Positions 24,845 to 33,807 of a stretch of DNA of 40,967 bases are shown here, piece after piece. The stretch is from Paenalcaligenes hermetiae (GTDB lineage: Bacteria; Pseudomonadota; Gammaproteobacteria; Burkholderiales; Burkholderiaceae_B), in contig NZ_BAABKD010000006.1 of assembly GCF_039543645.1 (NCBI RefSeq), positions 1 to 40,967 of the forward strand, given 5' to 3'. The position numbers and the translations under genes are program-made. The notes under the pieces were generated by a model. It worked only from the letters and a program-made list of their open reading frames with translations. It was not told where the DNA came from and made no database searches. The first letter of the stretch is position 1, and each line of letters begins with the position of its first letter.

Positions 24845-27800
24845 GTTCGCTGCCGCATAGGCAGCTTAGAAATAGCGAGGTATAACGCCGTGGAAGCTGT
24901 TAAAGTTCGCTGCCGCATAGGCAGCTTAGAAAACGTACTCGTGTTGGCATCTCTTAATCATTCCGTTCGCTGCCGCATAGGCAGCTTAGAAAAAAGCCCC
25001 TTTGTGTTAATTCTACACCAAGCAGTTCGCTGCCGCATAGGCAGCTTAGAAATCGTATTATTTGAAGTGTCGAGCAACAAACAAGTTCGCTGCCGCATAG
25101 GCAGCTTAGAAAATCAATGCTTGGTGGTAAGCAATACATTAAACGTTCGCTGCCGCATAGGCAGCTTAGAAATTTACGGTAGGCGTTATGCGATGCGCTT
25201 CATCGTTCGCTGCCGCATAGGCAGCTTAGAAAAGTACAAAAAGCATTTTCTAGGGCTATCAGATGTTCGCTGCCGCATAGGCAGCTTAGAAAGATCAACG
25301 CTAGAGGAAGTGAAAAATGCTGAGGTTCGCTGCCGCATAGGCAGCTTAGAAAAAGATCGAGTCTAAGATAGATGAAGCGTTGAAGTTCGCTGCCGCATAG
25401 GCAGCTTAGAAAAGTAGCGAGAATCGCTCTGCGCGCGTTGCTTCGTTCGCTGCCGCATAGGCAGCTTAGAAAATAAAAACGTTGCAGCCCAACACGAAAG
25501 AACCGTTCGCTGCCGCATAGGCAGCTTAGAAATGCAAACCATCATTAATGGCTTCAGCAGCTTCGTTCGCTGCCGCATAGGCAGCTTAGAAAATGACAAG
25601 GCCACGGGTGCGTAGCAACACGGGGTTCGCTGCCGCATAGGCAGCTTAGAAAATACGCACCAATGATTTTCTACCATCACACAAGTTCGCTGCCGCATAG
25701 GCAGCTTAGAAACTGTACGGCTCTTTCGGTTAGCACCTCGTCAAGTTCGCTGCCGCATAGGCAGCTTAGAAATTTAGCGTCTCTACAGCACCCCGCATAG
25801 CTCCGTTCGCTGCCGCATAGGCAGCTTAGAAATGTGACCTTGGTCAGGTGCTGCGCCCCGACACGTTCGCTGCCGCATAGGCAGCTTAGAAAATCGTCTG
25901 GCTGCTCGGCTACGTCATCACCAAGTTCGCTGCCGCATAGGCAGCTTAGAAATTTGAGCTTTGGATTTGATACCCCCAACCAACGTTCGCTGCCGCATAG
26001 GCAGCTTAGAAATTATGTGGCAAGGCTTTGAGCGTGATTTGACAGTTCGCTGCCGCATAGGCAGCTTAGAAAATCGTCGTCCAACTCGCGTCGCAGCTTT
26101 GATAGTTCGCTGCCGCATAGGCAGCTTAGAAATCGTTTCTGGCTGGTAGATCAGGCGGCCGATCGTTCGCTGCCGCATAGGCAGCTTAGAAAATGAAGCG
26201 CGCGGCTGGTGATGATCCACTGAGGTTCGCTGCCGCATAGGCAGCTTAGAAAATCGTCGTCCAACTCGCGTCGCAGCTTTGATAGTTCGCTGCCGCATAG
26301 GCAGCTTAGAAAGTCGCAAGGAAGTCCAGCTCGACGGGCACTGCGTTCGCTGCCGCATAGGCAGCTTAGAAAACCCCACATAGCTACAAATAGAATCATC
26401 ATGCGTTCGCTGCCGCATAGGCAGCTTAGAAAAGATACAAAAGTATGCCAGTGAGCTCGTCTTAGTTCGCTGCCGCATAGGCAGCTTAGAAAGCATTCTC
26501 CCCCCTCCGCCCCCCGCTGGGGGGGTTCGCTGCCGCATAGGCAGCTTAGAAAGTCTTGGTCGGTTTCTTCATCAACACGTAGCACGTTCGCTGCCGCATA
26601 GGCAGCTTAGAAAATAGCAAGACGCTATGACCGCTAAGACTACAGGTTCGCTGCCGCATAGGCAGCTTAGAAAACCCCAAGACCGAGCTGGCGACCTGAT
26701 CAAGAGTTCGCTGCCGCATAGGCAGCTTAGAAATTTAGGGAATCCAGCCCCCAACGCCAATGGTAGTTCGCTGCCGCATAGGCAGCTTAGAAAGTAAAGG
26801 CTTGGGCTTGTTGCGTCTATTATAGGTTCGCTGCCGCATAGGCAGCTTAGAAACTGTCGTCTAAGTTGCTTTGCTTTTTCCTGCAGTTCGCTGCCGCATA
26901 GGCAGCTTAGAAAATACAAAGACAGCTTGGGCTACTGGACGATCGGTTCGCTGCCGCATAGGCAGCTTAGAAATTTAACTAGTTTCATATAACCTCCGGC
27001 TTAACGTTCGCTGCCGCATAGGCAGCTTAGAAATCGTAGTCTCTTAATAGCTGCGCGGCTGAGTCGTTCGCTGCCGCATAGGCAGCTTAGAAAAATGTAA
27101 ATTTGGTCGATCTCCTCGCCGTTATGTTCGCTGCCGCATAGGCAGCTTAGAAATGTATCGCTGACCATTGCCACACGCTCCAGAGGTTCGCTGCCGCATA
27201 GGCAGCTTAGAAAGATGAAAAGAAGCGACATATCCACGCCACCATGTTCGCTGCCGCATAGGCAGCTTAGAAATTTGCCGCGCTCGCTGGGGTGTACCCA
27301 CAAGTGTTCGCTGCCGCATAGGCAGCTTAGAAAATCTTCAAGAATTCCGTCTTAATCGTATGCGCGTTCGCTGCCGCATAGGCAGCTTAGAAAAGACCGA
27401 GACCGTGAAAAAGCACAGGTGTTAAGTTCGCTGCCGCATAGGCAGCTTAGAAAGAGAAGCACTAACAACGCTATCGCCCACAGCCGTTCGCTGCCGCATA
27501 GGCAGCTTAGAAATTTGCAACTTCGATTAACTCCGAGTTTTCTGGGTTCGCTGCCGCATAGGCAGCTTAGAAATATGGAGGATGTGAGCGGCTTTGTATT
27601 GGCTTGTTCGCTGCCGCATAGGCAGCTTAGAAAGCGAGTTAAGCCACGTATTATCGGTGCGCCCGGTTCGCTGCCGCATAGGCAGCTTAGAAAAGCCTGC
27701 GTATCAAAACGCATGAGCTCTGGCCGTTCGCTGCCGCATAGGCAGCTTAGAAAATAAAAACGTTGCAGCCCAACACGAAAGAACCGTTCGCTGCCGCATA

Positions 27801-28113
27801 GGCAGCTTAGAAAGATATGAGGCAAGAGTTAACGAGCACATTGCAGTTCGCTGCCGCATAGGCAGCTTAGAAAGCACTTTCACGCATTATTACTGGTGCC
27901 GTCTTGTTCGCTGCCGCATAGGCAGCTTAGAAATATGGAGGATGTGAGCGGCTTTGTATTGGCTTGTTCGCTGCCGCATAGGCAGCTTAGAAAATCTGGT
28001 TTAGCGCGCCAGACGTCAGGCATGTGTTCGCTGCCGCATAGGCAGCTTAGAAATGTACACGTCACGACGATTACCAATTCGCACTGTTCGCTGCCGCATA
28101 GGCAGCTTAGAGA
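24845..28113 (+). CRISPR. Type I-F CRISPR array, 55 repeats and 54 spacers
   Basis: The 28-bp repeat begins GTTCGCTGCC and ends GGCAGCTTAGAAA. It forms a GCTGCC / GGCAGC stem with loop GCATA, leaving the 8-nt handle CTTAGAAA after Cas6f cleavage. Period is 60 bp (32-nt spacers). The single exception is spacer 29 (26553-26585), which is 33 nt and shifts the phase by one. All repeats look identical except the last (28086-28113), which ends GAGA instead of GAAA. Three spacers are present twice (11 and 49, 21 and 24, 46 and 52), so 51 are unique. Long open frames through the array are an artefact of the repeat. Confidence 0.99.
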
Positions 28114-28122
28114 CATGCAGGG

Positions 28123-29418
28123 TTATTTGACGCGTTGATCTATAAGAGCGCTGATGATTAATACGGCTATAACGGGTGCGACCCAGCCTAAACCAATGGT
28201 GGCACCAGGAAGGGTTTGGATCCAAGCGGGAGTAAAGCCTGTAATATTGGCCGCCACGAGCCCATCCATGAGCCCAAACAGGGCAGCAATACTTAAAGTG
28301 GGGATAAATACACGTGAGGCGTTGCGCCAATAGGGCATGGCTAAACATAAGAAAACAAGCGTAATGGCAATGGGGTAGAGGATAAGCAGCGCAGGGACGG
28401 CGATAGCAATAAGCTGTTCGAGCCCTTGGTTGGCGATGAGCATGCTTATTAAGCTCAAAGCAAAGACCGCTTTAGGATAGGAAATATGTAATAGCTGGCT
28501 AAAATATAAACCACATGCAGAAATTAAACCAATAGCAGTGGTTAAGCACGCCAAAATAATAATCAAAGCCAAGAGCGCATTACCCATTGCTCCAAATATG
28601 TGGTTAACAAAAGCACTCAGAATGGGGGCGCCAGTAGCCGCCTGCGGGGCAAGTATACCGCTACTTGCTCCTAGCCAAATCAATGATAGGTACACCACAG
28701 CTAAACCTAGCGCTGCAATCAGCCCAGCAGTCATGGTGTAACGGGTTAGGCGTTTAGGGTCATGTATCCCTTTTGCGCGCAGAGCTTGAATGATCACGAT
28801 CCCAAAGACTAATGCAGCAAGCGCGTCCATGGTTTGATAGCCCTGAGTGAACCCTTCGGCAAAGGCATTTTCTACATAAGGACCGCTGGGCACTTGTACG
28901 CTGCCGGCCGGCCAGAAGATGGCGGCGAGCGCCAGAACGGCTAACCCTATGATTAATATAGGCGTGATGAGCTTACCTACCGTATCGACCAGGCGTCCAG
29001 GGTAGAGCGCGATTAGCATCACAATGAGGAAATAGATGAAGCTGTAAATGGCTAAAGCCAGTTCACTTTCCCCAAGAAAAGGAACAACGCCAATGGAGTA
29101 AGACACGGTGGCTGTCCGGGGGGTGGCAAACAAAGGCCCAATAGTCAAATAAATCGCGGTGCCAAAAACAGTGCCTGCGAGACTTCCTATAGGTCGGGTG
29201 ACTACTTCTAAACCACCGCCTATGCGGGCTAAAGCAACTACCGTTAGCAATGGCAGGCCGACTCCGGTTAAAAGAAAACCGAGCGCTGCTGCCCAGATAG
29301 AGTCACCAGCAAGCTGACCGACCAAAGGAGGAAAAATGATGTTGCCTGCACCTAAAAATAGAGCAAAAGTCATGAAGCCCAAGCTAATGATATCTTGGGC
29401 GCGTAGAGTGGAGTTCAT
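28123..29418 (-). CDS. brnQ: Branched-chain amino acid:cation symporter BrnQ (LIVCS family)
   Basis: A 431-residue, about 12-helix inner-membrane carrier importing leucine, isoleucine and valine with Na+ or H+. LGFMTFALFLGAGNIIFPPLVGQLAG near the start is the family signature. TVSYSIGVVPFLG and GYQTMDALAALVFGIVIIQALRAKGI are typical internal blocks. The frame extends to 29478, but MNSTLRAQDIISLG at 29418 matches the family start. It ends 9 bp from the last CRISPR repeat with no terminator between, so its transcript may run antisense into the array. Confidence 0.9.
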   Translation of the reverse strand: MNSTLRAQDIISLGFMTFALFLGAGNIIFPPLVGQLAGDSIWAAALGFLLTGVGLPLLTVVALARIGGGLEVVTRPIGSLAGTVFGTAIYLTIGPLFATPRTATVSYSIGVVPFLGESELALAIYSFIYFLIVMLIALYPGRLVDTVGKLITPILIIGLAVLALAAIFWPAGSVQVPSGPYVENAFAEGFTQGYQTMDALAALVFGIVIIQALRAKGIHDPKRLTRYTMTAGLIAALGLAVVYLSLIWLGASSGILAPQAATGAPILSAFVNHIFGAMGNALLALIIILACLTTAIGLISACGLYFSQLLHISYPKAVFALSLISMLIANQGLEQLIAIAVPALLILYPIAITLVFLCLAMPYWRNASRVFIPTLSIAALFGLMDGLVAANITGFTPAWIQTLPGATIGLGWVAPVIAVLIISALIDQRVK

Positions 29419-29510
29419 AGGAAATACACAAGAAAACAAAAATGAGCTACAGCTCAAATGTTGCCTATGATACTGCAAATTGAAGGGTGGAGCTTAGGGT
29501 TTATGTTATC

Positions 29511-29540
29511 TTGACGGTTAAAACGGCTTTTCAATACACT
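29511..29540 (+). promoter_or_regulatory. Possible promoter of the TAXI transporter genes
   Basis: TTGACG and TACACT are separated by 18 bp, a reasonable sigma-70 pair, 90 bp before the binding-protein start codon. Only the -35 is a strong match, so this is a tentative call. Confidence 0.35.
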
Positions 29541-29629
29541 AGGGCGATGTTTTTCATTTAAATTGTAAAAAGTGTCAAAAGGTGAGCTTATCTTTAGTTC
29601 CCCCTTGACGAGGAAGGAGAGGAGTACAA

Positions 29630-30625
29630 ATGAAAGTTAAAAAAACACTTATGCGGCTTACGACGGCAAGTATCGTATCGATGGTTGCTGTTTTTGGATC
29701 AGCTCAAGCCGCTCGTATTGCGATTGGCCCGCCCGCCAGTGAGACGAACTCTGTCTCCAAAGTGATTTTAGAAGCCTATGGCATCAAAGATTATCAAGCA
29801 TTCCAAGAAGGGTTTGGGAACGCGGCAGATTTAGTCCAAGACGGTAATATTGATATTTCTTTTGGGATCTTGGGTGTGCCGGCTGGCAGTATTGAGAGCC
29901 TAAATGCTTCCACGGGTGATGTGGTGATGCTGGGGCTATCTGATGAGGTGATCGCTAAAGCAGAACAAACCAGTGGCTACCAAAGCTATAACATTCCTAA
30001 AGAGGCCTATGGTTTTTTAGATGCGGATGTACCCACCATTGCCGCTTTTGCCATCATGGTAGCAAATAATGACACCATTGACGAAGAGCTAGGCTATCAG
30101 TTGGCTAAAGTCATGGTAGAAAATGCCAAGGAAATCACGCATGCTCAAGGTGCTCAGCTCACGCTAGAAAATGCGCTAAATGGTGCGGCTGGTATTCCTA
30201 TTCACCCTGGTGCTAAGCGTTATTACGAAGAGCAAGGTTTAACCGTAGAGGGCCCTGTGGCGAAACTCAAAGCCGATGCGAGCAAACGCAAATCCGAATT
30301 TACCTTAGGAACAGGTAGTCAGGGGGGCACGTACTATCCTTTAGGTGGGGAGATTGCTAATATTTGGAATAAACACACCGCGGGTAGCTTTACGAACGTG
30401 GAAACAGGCGCCTCTTTAGAAAACTTGGCAAGTATTGGCCGCGGTCGTATGGATGTAGGCATGTCAGTACACGTGCCGGCCTTGGATGCGATTAACGGAA
30501 CAGGGGAATTTAAAGGCAGAAAAGTCGAAAATGTGTCTTTTATCGGCCATGTTTACCCAGAAGTCGTACAGATCGTGACACGTAAAAAAACTGGTATTAC
30601 AAACTTGGCAGATCTTGCTAAGTAA
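29630..30625 (+). CDS. TAXI-family TRAP transporter binding protein, circularly permuted
   Basis: A 331-residue periplasmic binding protein for the fused TRAP permease next door. A signal peptide (residues 1-27, ending GSAQA) is followed at once by ARIAIGPPASETNSVSKVILEAYG, which in normal TAXI proteins lies in the middle. The true family C-terminus (VPTIAAFAIMVANNDTIDEELGYQL, LTLENALNGAAGIPIHPGAKRYYEEQG) ends near residue 205. After a charged linker comes the normal N-terminal part (FTLGTGSQGGTYYPLGGEIANIWN, residues 224 on, then VETGASLENLA, GRMDVGMS, PEVVQIVTRKKTGITNLADLAK), and the protein stops there. Each part occurs once, so the order is permuted rather than duplicated. GGAAGGAGAGGAG precedes the ATG. 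Ligand unknown; carboxylates or glutamate-like compounds are usual. Confidence 0.85.
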   Translation: MKVKKTLMRLTTASIVSMVAVFGSAQAARIAIGPPASETNSVSKVILEAYGIKDYQAFQEGFGNAADLVQDGNIDISFGILGVPAGSIESLNASTGDVVMLGLSDEVIAKAEQTSGYQSYNIPKEAYGFLDADVPTIAAFAIMVANNDTIDEELGYQLAKVMVENAKEITHAQGAQLTLENALNGAAGIPIHPGAKRYYEEQGLTVEGPVAKLKADASKRKSEFTLGTGSQGGTYYPLGGEIANIWNKHTAGSFTNVETGASLENLASIGRGRMDVGMSVHVPALDAINGTGEFKGRKVENVSFIGHVYPEVVQIVTRKKTGITNLADLAK

Positions 30626-30634
30626 TGAAATTAA

Positions 30635-30672
30635 AACAGAAAAGGAACATAACGTTCCTTTTCTGTTTTTTT
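30635..30672 (+). terminator. Intergenic terminator/attenuator in the TAXI operon
   Basis: A perfect 14-bp stem AACAGAAAAGGAAC / GTTCCTTTTCTGTT with loop ATAAC, running into seven T residues. It lies between the binding protein and the permease and probably lowers permease expression relative to the periplasmic protein. Confidence 0.85.
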
Positions 30673-30711
30673 GTGGATTTCCTTGGGGCAGTAACGAAAA
30701 GTGGTGTTTTT

Positions 30712-32667
30712 ATGATTAGCAAAAATAACAAGTTAACCCAGGTTGAACAAATAACAAAAGCAGAACAAGAAGCAAAAGCCGTATTACAAAAATACGATAG
30801 AGAAAGTAATTTTCGTGAAGAAATCGGGGTGTGGGCTTGGGTGGTTGCTTTTCTAGGAATATCACTGACTGTATTCCATATTTATACCGGTTATTTTGGT
30901 ACCTTTCCCTCTCAAAAGCAGGGCGCTGTCCATTTGGGAACCGCGCTCGGGCTGATTTTTTTGTTATTTCCCTTTAAAAAAGGGCAGCAGCTTTTTCAGA
31001 AAACGGTGCCTTGGTATGACGTTCTTTTGGCCTTTTTGGCGATGTACGTTACCTATTACAAAATTATCAATTTTGATGAGTTGTTACAGAGCATTACGTG
31101 GGGATATAGCCAGTTTGATACGGTTTTGTCTGTTATTGCCGTTTTTTTATTGTTAGAAGCCACACGTAGAACGGTAGGAATACCTATTGTGATTGTGGCT
31201 ACTGTCATGATTGGTTATGCCTTGTATGGCAATTACATTCCTACAAAAACCTTATCGCATCAGGGTTACGAGTTTACCGACGTAGCGACTCGTCTTTGGT
31301 ATCGCGACAGCGGGATTTTTGGGACACCTTTACAGATTTCCGCTAAATACATTTATCTGTTTTTGTTTTTTGGTGTGATTTTAGTCAACACCCGTATTGG
31401 GCAATTTTTTAATGATTTGGCCTTTGGCTTAACCGGACGTTTTACCGGCGGCACAGCAAAGGCCGCTGTGGTTGCAAGCTCATTACAGGGCATGGTGTCG
31501 GGGAGCTCTGTGGGAAATACGGTGGCCTCCGGTTCGTTTACCATCCCTATGATGAAAAACTCTGGGTTTAAGCCCGAGTTTGCCGCAGGCACCGAGGCCG
31601 CGGCCTCCACCGGGGGGCAGATTATGCCGCCCATTATGGGGGCAGCAGCGTTTATTATGATGGAGTATCTGGGGGTGTCGTATGCAGTGATTATGGCGGC
31701 CGCCATAATTCCAGCAAGCCTCTATTTTTTAGGGATTTTTATTGGTACCCATTTTGAAGCCAAACGTTTAGGCATTGTTGGTTTACCCAAATCTGAGCTG
31801 CCAAATGTTGCGCAGCAGATGAAACAGTACGGCTATATGTTGCTTCCTTTGATGGTGATTATTAGCACCGTTATGATTGGCTACACACCACAGCGTGCCG
31901 TGATCTATGGGATTGTGACTGCCTTTTTAGTTAGCTTTGTTCGCAAAGAAACACGCTTGGGGATTAAAAAGTTTTTTTATGTGTTAGAGCAGGGGGCTCG
32001 CGTGGCTTTGCCGGTGATTGCCGCCGTTGCTACCGCGGGGATTATTGCTGGCGTAGTCAGTATGACAGGCTTAGGAGCAAAATTTGCCGCTAGCATTATT
32101 GCGCTTTCAAACGGTTATTTGTTTTTAGCGCTGTTCTTTACCATGATTGCTTGTTTAGTGTTAGGAATGGGGCTACCTACCACGGCCAACTATGTGGTGA
32201 CCGCAACGATTGCGGCGCCAGCGCTCATTAACGGTTTTGATTTAGCCCCCATATCGGTGCATATGTTTGTATTTTATTTTGGGATTTTGGCAGACATCAC
32301 TCCACCTGTATGTTTAGCTGCTTATGCCGGTGCGGGTATTGCACAGGCTAACCCATTTAAAAGCGGTGTTACTGCCGTAAAACTTGCTATTGCTGCATTT
32401 ATTGTGCCTTATATCTTTGTGTATAGCCCTATTCTGGTAATGGAAAATGTGACGGCACTGCCTTTAATTGCTACGATTATCACCGCGGTTTTAGGTATGG
32501 TAGCTGTTAGCAGCTCGATGATCGGTTTTTATAAAGCGTACTCCAAACCTTACGAGCGGATTTTGTTATTTGTCGCAGGTATTATGCTGATTTTCCCAAA
32601 TGTGGTGGGGGCTTTAGTGGGCTTGCCTTTAATGATAGCGATTTGGTTTTTACAAAAATCACGCTGA
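30712..32667 (+). CDS. TRAP transporter fused permease, DctQ-DctM type (4TM/12TM)
   Basis: A permease of about 651 residues in the inner membrane, fusing the small (4-helix) and large (12-helix) TRAP subunits, as is usual with TAXI binding proteins. GVWAWVVAFLGISLTVFHIYTGYFG begins the small part. GMVSGSSVGNTVASGSFTIPMMKNSGFKPEFAAGTEAAASTGGQIMPPIMGAAAFIM and MGLPTTANYVVTATIAAPALI are signatures of the large-subunit ion-binding loops. Import is driven by Na+ or H+. The frame opens at 30625 overlapping the previous stop, but that stretch encodes the terminator hairpin. MISKNNKLTQ at 30712 is therefore the likelier start, though its ribosome site is weak. Confidence 0.88.
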   Translation: MISKNNKLTQVEQITKAEQEAKAVLQKYDRESNFREEIGVWAWVVAFLGISLTVFHIYTGYFGTFPSQKQGAVHLGTALGLIFLLFPFKKGQQLFQKTVPWYDVLLAFLAMYVTYYKIINFDELLQSITWGYSQFDTVLSVIAVFLLLEATRRTVGIPIVIVATVMIGYALYGNYIPTKTLSHQGYEFTDVATRLWYRDSGIFGTPLQISAKYIYLFLFFGVILVNTRIGQFFNDLAFGLTGRFTGGTAKAAVVASSLQGMVSGSSVGNTVASGSFTIPMMKNSGFKPEFAAGTEAAASTGGQIMPPIMGAAAFIMMEYLGVSYAVIMAAAIIPASLYFLGIFIGTHFEAKRLGIVGLPKSELPNVAQQMKQYGYMLLPLMVIISTVMIGYTPQRAVIYGIVTAFLVSFVRKETRLGIKKFFYVLEQGARVALPVIAAVATAGIIAGVVSMTGLGAKFAASIIALSNGYLFLALFFTMIACLVLGMGLPTTANYVVTATIAAPALINGFDLAPISVHMFVFYFGILADITPPVCLAAYAGAGIAQANPFKSGVTAVKLAIAAFIVPYIFVYSPILVMENVTALPLIATIITAVLGMVAVSSSMIGFYKAYSKPYERILLFVAGIMLIFPNVVGALVGLPLMIAIWFLQKSR

Positions 32668-32767
32668 TTTCATGATGACCTCGTAAAGGATTTGTTCAGT
32701 TGTATCAATTACCTTATTAAGGACACTTTTTATATAAAAATAAACCGATTTAAAATCAATGGGTTAT

Positions 32768-32796
32768 AAGCGGCTCCGTGTGGGCCGCTTTTTTTT
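32768..32796 (+). terminator. Terminator of the TRAP operon
   Basis: A 7-bp stem AAGCGGC / GCCGCTT with a 9-nt loop, followed by a long T run, 100 bp after the permease stop. Confidence 0.85.
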
Positions 32797-32944
32797 GGTA
32801 TTTGTCAGGTTTTGCAACAAAAGCAGAGAGCTTGAGCATTTTGGTATGTCATTAGGCGTGCTACTTTGAACTTAACAATGACGCCGGGCGAACATAACAG
32901 CTCCGCCCTAATTTATTGTTTTGACCAATGAAAAGGAGAGTTCA

Positions 32945-33331
32945 ATGAATAAATTAACAGCTATCACAGTATGCTCATTAGCATGTGTATTTGGTACCAG
33001 TGCATTTGCTCAAACCACTGCACCCTCTGCACCACCGGCACCGGCTGCGTCGGCAACACAGGCTGAAATGGTAAAAGGGTGGGGTGTCAAACATAACCTG
33101 ATCGGTAAAAATGTTTATAACGAACAGGATGAAAAAATTGGCGATATCCGTGATGTGATTTTAAATGAGAATGGAACGGCTACCCATTATGTAGTAGGGG
33201 TGGGTGGATTTTTAGGAATGGGTGAGCATGATGTCTCCCTTCCTTTTAATGAATTGCAACTGGTTAATGACCGCTTTAATTTACAGGGTTACACCAAAGA
33301 GCGCTTAAAAGAGTTACCGAAGTGGAAGTAA
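32945..33331 (+). CDS. Exported PRC-barrel domain protein
   Basis: A 128-residue protein with a signal peptide (MNKLTAITVCSLACVFGTSAFA) and an Ala/Pro-rich spacer (about residues 23-42). One PRC-barrel domain follows: HNLIGKNVYNEQDEKIGDIRDVILNENG, then the glycine-rich VVGVGGFLGMGEHDVSLPF. AAGGAGAG precedes the ATG at 32945; an upstream frame from 32921 is less likely. PRC barrels often sense or bind small ligands or RNA; the role here is unknown. It sits 48 bp before a paralog lacking the signal. Confidence 0.82.
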   Translation: MNKLTAITVCSLACVFGTSAFAQTTAPSAPPAPAASATQAEMVKGWGVKHNLIGKNVYNEQDEKIGDIRDVILNENGTATHYVVGVGGFLGMGEHDVSLPFNELQLVNDRFNLQGYTKERLKELPKWK

Positions 33332-33379
33332 TACGGAACTAGCTCACGGCACTCAACTCTACTTGTAAGGAGTACTATC

Positions 33380-33739
33380 ATGGATCCAATTCGTCCTGGA
33401 CAGACCACCGCTACCCACCCAACAGGGCAGGCGACGATCAACCCAGCCCCTTACAGCCATTACACGAACGGTTGTTCAGTTAAAGAAAATCTTTTAGATC
33501 AAGACATCTATAACGAGCATGGCGACAAAATGGGGGATTTACGCGATGTAATATTAGGCGCAGACGGCCGCGCCCAATATTATGTTGTGGGCGTGGGAGG
33601 TTTTTTAGGCATGGGAGAGCATGATGTACGTATTGCATGCGATCACATTGAACACACCGGCGATCGTTTTGTTTTGCGAGGTTATACAAAAGATCAGCTT
33701 AAAGAACTGCCTAACACGCAGAACCTGCGTCAAATTTAG
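33380..33739 (+). CDS. Cytoplasmic PRC-barrel domain protein, paralog of the preceding gene
   Basis: A 119-residue protein with no signal peptide. Its barrel NLLDQDIYNEHGDKMGDLRDVILGADGRAQYYVVGVGGFLGMGEHDV is a close copy of the preceding gene's, and both end in GYTK-QLKELP-like sequence. AAGGAG lies before the ATG. The pair arose by duplication, one copy keeping or gaining export. A hairpin follows the gene. Function unknown. Confidence 0.8.
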   Translation: MDPIRPGQTTATHPTGQATINPAPYSHYTNGCSVKENLLDQDIYNEHGDKMGDLRDVILGADGRAQYYVVGVGGFLGMGEHDVRIACDHIEHTGDRFVLRGYTKDQLKELPNTQNLRQI

Positions 33740-33766
33740 CTAATTTATTCGCTTAGAAAATAAGCC

Positions 33767-33801
33767 AGGCTCTATCGTTTTAAAGACGGTAGGGCCTTTT
33801 G
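33767..33801 (+). terminator. Terminator after the PRC-barrel pair
   Basis: A 12-bp stem with two G-T pairs, AGGCTCTATCGT with ACGGTAGGGCCT, followed by TTTT and a further T-rich stretch. Confidence 0.75.
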
Positions 33802-33807
33802 TTATTT

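Noticed and set aside
26525..26640. A break between two CRISPR arrays
   Set aside because: The phase shift comes from one 33-nt spacer; repeats on both sides are the same and contiguous, so it is one array.
24845..28113. Self-targeting spacers matching genes in this window
   Set aside because: I looked by eye for spacer stretches in the surrounding genes and saw none; only a computed search could exclude partial matches.
24890..28138. Many long open frames on both strands rich in repeated RCRIGSLE, LSCLCGSE or SLPHRQLR units
   Set aside because: They are translations of the 28-bp CRISPR repeat, which has no stop codon in several frames, with a 60-bp period. No ribosome sites or natural protein composition support them.
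29630..30625. TAXI binding protein as two truncated genes or a frameshifted pseudogene
   Set aside because: One uninterrupted frame has a signal peptide, strong ribosome site, normal length and terminator; each family segment is present once and complete. Permutation explains it better.
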